Source: Candidatus Peribacteria bacterium (lineage in GTDB: Bacteria; Patescibacteriota; Gracilibacteria; UBA1369; GCA-2718715). From it: a stretch of 23,488 nucleotides of DNA. Within the stretch, counting starts at the first letter, position 1, and each line of letters starts with the position of its first letter. The translations under genes and the position numbers were made by a program. The DNA lies in the NCBI GenBank assembly GCA_943349385.1, contig CALQZM010000006.1, positions 1-23,488 of the forward strand. The letters are read 5' to 3'. The notes beneath the pieces were generated by a model that saw only the letters and a program-made list of their open reading frames with translations, was not told the origin of the DNA and searched no databases. Positions 18,392 to 23,488 of this stretch are shown here, one piece after another.

Positions 18392-18475
18392 ATGAGAATC
18401 GAAACAACTAAAGAACTGAAAGACCTATACAAAGCTATTACTAAGCTTGAAAGCACAACAGACTTAATAATATAA
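18392..18475 (+). pseudogene. 27-codon remnant resembling the N-terminus of a YerC/TrpR-type regulator
   Basis: ATG at 18392 opens a 27-codon frame ending in TAA at 18475. Its central part, ELKDLYKAITKLESTTD, resembles the N-terminal helix of the YerC/YecD TrpR-like DNA-binding family (typically an E-x-x-x-LY-x-AI-x-x-L pattern followed by FF-x-DL and a helix-turn-helix). No continuation of that domain is found downstream in any frame before the terminator-like hairpin, so a truncated relic or a short independent peptide are both possible. The similarity is from memory and short. Confidence 0.25.
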
Positions 18476-18495
18476 CTGCTAAAAAATTAAATTTC

Positions 18496-18544
18496 ATATA
18501 AATAAAAAAGAGAAAATACTTAAAGATTTTAGCTTTATTTATAT
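18496..18544. terminator. AT-rich bidirectional terminator-like hairpin between convergent genes
   Basis: ATATAAATAAA (18496-18506) and TTTATTTATAT (18534-18544) are perfect 11-bp arms. Inside them AAAAT (18513-18517) and ATTTT (18526-18530) can extend the pairing. It lies between the convergent orphan genes. A/T-only pairing makes it weak thermally, so the terminator role is inferred from position. Apart from this, the remnant and the repeat above, 18356-18587 shows nothing else. Confidence 0.4.
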
Positions 18545-18587
18545 AGTAATCAAATTTAAATACTTAACTAATGTAAAAAGAAAAAAA

Positions 18588-19472
18588 TTACCCAACCAAC
18601 TCAAAATCACTATTTACAGTCTTACCAATCTGAGGAATGTAATAGGTAATAGATTCCGTGCAAGTCTCAATACTGTACTCATACTTTAATGTAATACCTG
18701 TACGTTTGTCTTTCAACTCAATATTAAAAACTTCACGATCAGAATTAATGTGTCCGCTTTGTTTATAAGAATCAAATTTACATCGTGCTGAATTAATTAA
18801 TTCTTTACTAAAATTTTTCAAAAAATGCCGAACTACTCTACGAATATACCTATCAAGTTCACCGTAATAAAAATCTAATCTAACAATTAAATTATTAATA
18901 ATTATATCGATTTCACTCTTTTTAACTTTTCTGCATTTCACCTGGTTATTCAAGGCGGCCAAATAAGAAATTAAACCAGCGAGATCTTTAATATCAGAAA
19001 TTCTTAATAATGCATCCTCATTTAATACTGTTACTATATCAGGGTGAATATATTTTGATAAATCATTTACTAAATCCCAAAAATGGCCATCATCAACCAA
19101 TGTTTGTACAATATCTTTTACTCCAAATTCCTTATTAAAGTCTTGCTCCAGGACTTCAAGAACACGCTTTTTAATACCATCACGAGGAACTTTATAATAT
19201 CTACGGATCTCTAAAAACTCCTCAATTCTAGAAATACGATCCGGCAAACTATTTAATTTGTCACAAATTTCATCTAAATTTTCAAGGACATAATACATAT
19301 CAAGATCAATTCCAGCCTTATAATCAGAATATAATTTTTCTGCGGTTTTAAGTTCTAATTTTAAATCGCTCAATACAGCATCAATTTCATCAGCACTTAA
19401 TCCAGAATATAAGACTAAATCTTTAGGTACTTCTTGTTCAAACTCCAATATTTCAGCTTTTGCTTCAGGCAT
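18588..19472 (-). CDS. Uncharacterised acidic helical protein
   Basis: A 294-aa soluble protein I do not recognise. The first 110 residues are acidic and helical (LSADEIDAVLSDLKLELKTAEKLY), then a region with FGVKDIVQTLVDDGHFWDLVNDLSKYI that has a winged-helix-like length and pattern, a basic helical stretch (YIRRVVRHFLKNFSKELI), and a C-terminal beta segment of about 50 residues (VFNIELKDKRTGITLKYEYSI) that may form a small sheet. There is no signal peptide, membrane helix or catalytic motif. It is a single-gene unit, convergent with the upstream orphan and divergent from nrdJ, with its own promoter and a short leader. Codon use is AT-rich like its neighbours. Function unknown. Confidence 0.55.
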   Translation of the reverse strand: MPEAKAEILEFEQEVPKDLVLYSGLSADEIDAVLSDLKLELKTAEKLYSDYKAGIDLDMYYVLENLDEICDKLNSLPDRISRIEEFLEIRRYYKVPRDGIKKRVLEVLEQDFNKEFGVKDIVQTLVDDGHFWDLVNDLSKYIHPDIVTVLNEDALLRISDIKDLAGLISYLAALNNQVKCRKVKKSEIDIIINNLIVRLDFYYGELDRYIRRVVRHFLKNFSKELINSARCKFDSYKQSGHINSDREVFNIELKDKRTGITLKYEYSIETCTESITYYIPQIGKTVNSDFELVG

Positions 19473-19490
19473 ATAAAAAGTTAAGACTAG

Positions 19491-19519
19491 ACAATATATC
19501 TTTATTGTAATTTAGTCAA
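19491..19519 (-). promoter_or_regulatory. Promoter of the 294-aa orphan gene, with inverted repeat
   Basis: On the minus strand TTGACT (19519-19514), 17-bp spacer, TATTGT (19496-19491), placing the start near 19484, about 12 nt before the ATG. An inverted repeat, ACAATA (19491-19496) and TATTGT (19503-19508), overlaps the -10 and could be an operator. Confidence 0.45.
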
Positions 19520-19672
19520 TACTTGCAGCGAATTTCACCATTTTATCCAATCTGCCTACCCCCAGATTTAATTGCGCCATTTTCGAAATGAGTCATTATT
19601 CAGCCTGCAAAAATTCTTATTTTAAGTCCAGAAATAACAATTTCAGGTAAACTTATCTGAACTCAATTCAAT

Positions 19673-19701
19673 TTGAAGCAAATCAAAAAACAGGCTATAT
19701 T
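19673..19701 (+). promoter_or_regulatory. Sigma-70-type promoter of nrdJ
   Basis: TTGAAG (19673-19678), 17-bp spacer, TATATT (19696-19701). Transcription would begin near 19708, giving a leader of about 60 nt. The -10 lies inside the first NrdR-like box, which fits repression by NrdR. The upstream stretch 19520-19672 contains no other clear signal, and no cobalamin riboswitch was seen. Confidence 0.55.
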
Positions 19702-19737
19702 GTATACCTCACACGCGACACACACCAGATGTAGTGT
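19690..19737. promoter_or_regulatory. Tandem NrdR-box-like operator sites
   Basis: Two 16-bp sites resemble the NrdR consensus acaCwAtATaTwGtgt. Site 1, ACAGGCTATATTGTAT (19690-19705), agrees at 12 of 16 positions; site 2, ACACCAGATGTAGTGT (19722-19737), agrees at 13 of 16. Their centres are 32 bp apart, about three helical turns, the usual spacing of NrdR pairs. Site 1 covers the -10 and site 2 is just after the start of transcription. NrdR represses ribonucleotide reductase genes when dATP/ATP is high. The nrdR gene is not in the window. Confidence 0.7.
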
Positions 19738-19767
19738 TTCGCCACATTTATTAACTAATATCAAACT

Positions 19768-22700
19768 ATGAATCCCGCAAGTATAACTAGCGAGTCAAAA
19801 GGATCTACTTTGCAAACTGGCACACAAACAGGATTGCAAATTAACAGACTTTTCACTCGAGAAGGAATCAATCCACTTTCAGAAGTAGAATACGAGTTTC
19901 GAGACTCAGTAATTAAAGAACCAGACGGAACAGTTGTCTTCAAAATGGAAAAATGCCTTATCCCAAAAAATTGGTCTCAAGTTGCATCTGACATTATGAT
20001 TTCAAAATATTTCAGAAAAGCCGGAGTTCCGCAAACAGATGAAAACGGTAAAGCAGTTTTAGACGAGCACGGTAAACCAGTCCTTGGAACAGAAAAAAGT
20101 GCCGCTCAAGTAGTAAACCGATTAACAAAATGCTGGAGAGACTGGGGCGAAAAATACGGATACTTTGTTTCAAAACAAGACGCTGACGCATTCCAAGATG
20201 AATTAAATTACATGTTAATTCATCAATTCGCAGCACCAAATTCACCACAATGGTTTAACACAGGGTTATACAATAGCTACGGAATTAACGGAAAATCACA
20301 AGGTCACTATTACGTAGATCCAGATACAAATAAATTAACAGAATCAGAAGATTCATACTCGCATCCACAACCACATGCTTGCTTTATTCAATCAGTAGCA
20401 GACGACCTAGTTAACGAAGGTGGAATTATGGATCTTTGGGTACGAGAAGCTAGGCTTTTCAAATACGGATCAGGAACAGGAACCAACTTTTCAAAAATTA
20501 GAGGATCAAACGAAGGACTTTCTGGAGGTGGGAACTCATCGGGACTTATGTCTTTCTTAAAAATTGGAGATCGAGCAGCCGGAGCAATTAAATCAGGAGG
20601 AACAACTCGTAGAGCCGCTAAAATGGTATGCTTAGATTTAGACCATCCAGATATCGAAGAATTTATTGACTGGAAAGTACACGAAGAAAAAAAAGTAGGA
20701 GCATTAATCGCAGCTGGTTACGATTCAGCTTACGACGGCGAAGCCTATAATACTGTATCAGGTCAAAACTCAAACAACTCTGTACGAATTCCAAATTCAT
20801 TTATTAAAGCAGTAAAAGAAAACGGTAAATGGAATCTAGTTCGCAGAACTGACGGACAACCACATAAAGAATTAGACGCCAAAGAACTATGGAACAAAAT
20901 CGCCGACGCTGCTTGGCAGTGTGCTGACCCAGGAGTGCAATTCGACGACACAATTAACGAATGGCATACTTGCCCAGAAGGTGGCAGAATCAACGCTTCA
21001 AATCCATGTAGTGAATATATGTTCTTAGACAACACTGCTTGTAATCTTGCTTCAATTAACTTAATTCATTTCTTCGATACTCAAAAACAACAATTCAAAT
21101 TAGAAGAATACAAACATGCAATCCGACTATGGACTATCGTACTTGAAATCAGTGTATTAATGGCACAGTTTCCAAGTAAAGAAATTGCTCAACGAAGTTT
21201 TGAATACCGAACACTTGGACTAGGCTACGCTAACCTTGGCACAGTTCTTATGTTAACAGGAATTCCTTACGACTCTAAAGAAGCTCTAGCAGTTACAGGT
21301 GCAGTATCAGCAATTATGACTGGATACTCATATACAACTAGCGCCGAAATGGCAAAAGTCCTTGGAACATTTGAAAGATACCCAGAAAATAAAGAGCACA
21401 TGCTACGAGTTATTCGAAATCACCGAAGAGCCGCTTATAACGCTCCGGCTACTGAATACGAAAACTTAACTGTGAAACCAGTAGGAATCAACGGCCAACA
21501 CGCTCCGGAATACCTAGTAAACGAAGCTAAACTAGCTTGGGACGAAGCACTTTACCTAGGTGAACAATACGGATACCGAAACGCCCAAACTACTGTAATT
21601 GCTCCAACTGGAACAATCGGTCTACTTATGGACTGTGACACTACTGGAGTAGAACCAGATTTCGCTCTTGTTAAATTTAAAAAATTAGCGGGAGGTGGTT
21701 ACTTTAAAATTATAAACCAATCAGTAAAACCAGCTCTTAAAATTTTTGGATATAGCGACACTGAAATCAAAGACATAATGAACTATGTTTTAGGAACACT
21801 TACTTTCAAAGATGCAGAATTTATTAATACCGAAAGTTTACTAGCTAAAGGATTAACTGAAATCGAAATTGCAGAGTTTGAACAAAAATTAGCTAAAGCA
21901 TTCTCATTAAATGATGTATTTGCAGCTTATAACTTAAGCGCTGAAATTCTACAAAGATTTAAAATATCAGAATCAGAACTAGGAGAAGCTGATTTTAATT
22001 TCTTAAAGAAAATAGGATACACTAAAGAACAAATCGACAAAGCATCATTCCATATTTGCGGAACAATGATGATTGAGGGATCTCCACATTTAAAAGATGA
22101 ACACTTACCAGTATTTGACTGTGCCAACCGATGTGGAACTGGTGAAAGATTTATTCATCATAATGGACATATTAGAATTATGGCTGCAGCTCAAAGTTTC
22201 ATTTCTGGAGCAATCAGCAAAACTATTAATATGCCAAACGAAGTAGTAATCCAAGATATTCAAGATTCATACATGCTTTCTTGGGAACTAGGCGTAAAAG
22301 CTAACGCAATCTACCGAGATGGATCTAAACTTTCTCAAGCTCTATACTCTTCTGGATCAAAATCTAAAACCGAAGAAGCAGACGCTAAAGATGTACATGA
22401 CGATATAAGCATTCAACAAAAAGTTGAAGACTTAATGAAAACAATGCTAATTAGAGGACAAAAAAGAGATCTTCCAATCAGAAGACAAGGACTTACAATC
22501 GAATCAAATATTGGTGGTCAAAAAATCCACTTACGAACAGGCGAATACGAAGACGGATCACTAGGCGAAATCTTTATTGATATGTTTAAAGAAGGTGCTT
22601 CATACCGAAGTCTATTAAACGCTCTTGCCGTAGCAGTTTCAATTGGGATTCAATACGGAGTGCCACTAGAAAAATTCGTAGATAAATTCACTTTCACTAG

Positions 22701-23142
22701 ATTTGAACCAAGTGGAATGACTAATCATCCAAACGTAAAAACTTGTACTTCAATCATCGACTTTATATTCAGAGTCCTTGGAATGGAATACCTAAACCGA
22801 ACAGATTTCGTACATGTAAAACCGCAAGAAAAATCAATATCAATAACTGCCAAAGATATTGAAAACGCCGAAAAAGTCTTACAAGCAGCTAAAGCGGCCG
22901 GTACAATGGAAGCAGCTGACACTGTAATCAACAAAATAAATTTAACCGAAACTCACGAACTTACTTCAATTCAAATAGAAGTTAACAACAAAACCAGCAA
23001 TCAAGATGAATCAGTAATGAGCGAATACCTAAAAAACATGATGGGCGATGCCCCAGCTTGTACCGAATGCGGACACATTACCGTAAGAAACGGCGCCTGC
23101 TACAAATGTTTAAACTGTGGCAATTCACTTGGATGCAGCTAA
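19768..23142 (+). CDS. nrdJ: Adenosylcobalamin-dependent (class II) ribonucleotide reductase
   Basis: NrdJ reduces ribonucleotides to deoxyribonucleotides using a radical made from adenosylcobalamin, without oxygen dependence. At 1124 aa it is of the long type best known from alphaproteobacteria. WSQVASDIMISKYFRKAGVP is in the N-terminal region. The substrate site includes HPQPHACFIQS (Cys205), NPCSE (412-416, with the Asn, thiyl Cys and Glu catalytic triad) and TACNLAS (Cys425). FKYGSGTGTNFSKIRG and GGTTRRAAKMV are further family blocks. The C-terminus ends in a Cys-rich tail, CTEC (1098-1101) and CYKCLNCGNSLGC (1111-1123), used for re-reduction or zinc binding. Compared with remembered relatives, a segment of about 60 residues after EEKKVGALIAAG appears to be missing. 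It is monocistronic, with a promoter and NrdR-like boxes upstream and a strong terminator after. The ATG at 19768 has no Shine-Dalgarno sequence. Confidence 0.95.
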   Translation: MNPASITSESKGSTLQTGTQTGLQINRLFTREGINPLSEVEYEFRDSVIKEPDGTVVFKMEKCLIPKNWSQVASDIMISKYFRKAGVPQTDENGKAVLDEHGKPVLGTEKSAAQVVNRLTKCWRDWGEKYGYFVSKQDADAFQDELNYMLIHQFAAPNSPQWFNTGLYNSYGINGKSQGHYYVDPDTNKLTESEDSYSHPQPHACFIQSVADDLVNEGGIMDLWVREARLFKYGSGTGTNFSKIRGSNEGLSGGGNSSGLMSFLKIGDRAAGAIKSGGTTRRAAKMVCLDLDHPDIEEFIDWKVHEEKKVGALIAAGYDSAYDGEAYNTVSGQNSNNSVRIPNSFIKAVKENGKWNLVRRTDGQPHKELDAKELWNKIADAAWQCADPGVQFDDTINEWHTCPEGGRINASNPCSEYMFLDNTACNLASINLIHFFDTQKQQFKLEEYKHAIRLWTIVLEISVLMAQFPSKEIAQRSFEYRTLGLGYANLGTVLMLTGIPYDSKEALAVTGAVSAIMTGYSYTTSAEMAKVLGTFERYPENKEHMLRVIRNHRRAAYNAPATEYENLTVKPVGINGQHAPEYLVNEAKLAWDEALYLGEQYGYRNAQTTVIAPTGTIGLLMDCDTTGVEPDFALVKFKKLAGGGYFKIINQSVKPALKIFGYSDTEIKDIMNYVLGTLTFKDAEFINTESLLAKGLTEIEIAEFEQKLAKAFSLNDVFAAYNLSAEILQRFKISESELGEADFNFLKKIGYTKEQIDKASFHICGTMMIEGSPHLKDEHLPVFDCANRCGTGERFIHHNGHIRIMAAAQSFISGAISKTINMPNEVVIQDIQDSYMLSWELGVKANAIYRDGSKLSQALYSSGSKSKTEEADAKDVHDDISIQQKVEDLMKTMLIRGQKRDLPIRRQGLTIESNIGGQKIHLRTGEYEDGSLGEIFIDMFKEGASYRSLLNALAVAVSIGIQYGVPLEKFVDKFTFTRFEPSGMTNHPNVKTCTSIIDFIFRVLGMEYLNRTDFVHVKPQEKSISITAKDIENAEKVLQAAKAAGTMEAADTVINKINLTETHELTSIQIEVNNKTSNQDESVMSEYLKNMMGDAPACTECGHITVRNGACYKCLNCGNSLGCS

Positions 23143-23179
23143 AAAACAATTTCGAAAGAAAATAAATTTATACACTATA

Positions 23180-23213
23180 CAAGAAAAAGACCTCGCAAGA
23201 GGTCTTTTTCTTG
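23180..23213 (+). terminator. Strong intrinsic-type terminator after nrdJ
   Basis: A perfect 15-bp stem, CAAGAAAAAGACCTC (23180-23194) and GAGGTCTTTTTCTTG (23199-23213), closes a GCAA tetraloop. The GC-rich top with a T-run on the descending arm is typical of intrinsic terminators, and the matching A-run allows action in both directions. It lies 37 bp after the nrdJ stop. Confidence 0.85.
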
Positions 23214-23362
23214 TCAATATACATACTTACATAGAGAAATTTGAAAAGAAAATTCTCAAAAGCAAAAATGCCAACTATAATATTACTTTTTATATTTCCA
23301 AATCGCAGAAATGAAGACGAACTTTAAATTAAAAGACAAATCCAAAGCCCAATCAATTGCCC

Positions 23363-23384
23363 AATCCGACGGCGCCGTCGGATT
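23363..23384. repeat. GC-rich 22-bp perfect palindrome, copy 1
   Basis: Each half reads AATCCGACGGC then its exact reverse complement, with GGCGCC at the centre; 14 of 22 bases are G or C in an AT-rich setting. It is preceded by GCCC (23359-23362). A partial unit with the same lead-in, GCCCAATC, occurs at 23347-23354, possibly a decayed or truncated copy. Confidence 0.85.
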
Positions 23385-23410
23385 TACATTTACCACAGAA
23401 ATCTAAGCCC

Positions 23411-23432
23411 AATCCGACGGCGCCGTCGGATT
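23411..23432. repeat. GC-rich 22-bp perfect palindrome, copy 2
   Basis: Identical to copy 1 and also preceded by GCCC (23407-23410); the two copies start 48 bp apart. In RNA each could fold to a 9-bp stem with a GCGC loop. I see no further copies in the rest of the window. Outside these repeats and the terminator, 23143-23488 shows no convincing gene. Confidence 0.85.
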
Positions 23433-23488
23433 CTCTACAAAACAGCAAACAACCAGCTTAATAAACTAAACAGCAGCCAAAACCAAAT

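Noticed and set aside
19520..19672. Cobalamin riboswitch upstream of nrdJ
   Set aside because: No B12-box-like sequence was found, and the promoter at 19673-19701 would leave most of the region untranscribed.
23117..23314. 65-codon plus-strand frame overlapping the end of nrdJ
   Set aside because: It starts inside nrdJ in another frame and runs straight through the terminator hairpin, with no recognisable protein features.
23311..23406. 31-codon frame through the first palindrome
   Set aside because: Too short, no ribosome-binding site, and a quarter of it is the repeat; noted only in the palindrome finding.
23345..23432. CRISPR array
   Set aside because: Only two palindromic units with one short spacer of 26 bp and no cas genes; the perfect palindrome is unlike typical CRISPR repeats.

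Overview
The window is AT-rich bacterial DNA, roughly one third GC by eye, densely packed with housekeeping and nucleotide or cofactor biosynthesis genes. Most starts lack a recognisable Shine-Dalgarno sequence, whereas several promoters are textbook sigma-70 type (-35, 17 bp, -10). The set (QueA, RibBA/RibD, EF-Ts/S2, ValRS, PurA/PurC/PurB, a dUMP-forming-type dCTP deaminase, a B12-dependent ribonucleotide reductase, an RsbU/STAS pair) shows a bacterium that makes purines, at least part of the riboflavin route and dNTPs. I could not assign a phylum from the sequence alone. Weak Shine-Dalgarno use with sigma-70-type promoters would fit, for example, cyanobacteria-related (Vampirovibrionia-like) or other low-GC lineages, but this is inference.

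Layout. 2-385 (+) is the 3' end of a DUF1704/QEGLA-family peptidase-like gene. 386-9135 is a leftward run on the minus strand. Read in transcription order it is rpsB-tsf, ribBA-ribD, a large membrane protein with a helical-repeat tail, then STAS-rsbU-queA. Internal promoters are visible before the membrane-protein gene and before the STAS gene, so this is several transcription units. rpsB and valS diverge from 9136-9307, and the rpsB side carries a nested stem-loop leader. 9308-12789 (+) is valS plus a TPR-like gene. purA (-) converges on it and diverges from the compact purC-purB-dcd operon (14183-17183, +). 17184-19767 is the accessory part: an orphan 356-aa protein with faint kinase-like motifs, a 27-codon remnant that resembles the start of a YerC/TrpR-type regulator, an AT-rich terminator-like hairpin, and a second orphan on the minus strand. 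19768-23142 is nrdJ, preceded by what looks like two NrdR boxes over its promoter and followed by a 15-bp perfect terminator hairpin. The last 150 bp hold two copies of a GC-rich 22-bp perfect palindrome.

How the genes fit together. purA, purB and purC cover three purine steps (PurB acts twice). Dcd supplies dUMP for thymidylate, and NrdJ makes deoxynucleotides under probable NrdR control, so the right half is largely a nucleotide-supply region. The left half couples translation (S2, EF-Ts, QueA), early riboflavin synthesis and a partner-switching signalling pair. No RNA genes, CRISPR arrays or insertion sequences were seen. The most distinctive observations are the NrdR-box pair, the 3'-end palindromes, the two orphan genes with palindromic promoter regions, and the transporter-solenoid fusion.
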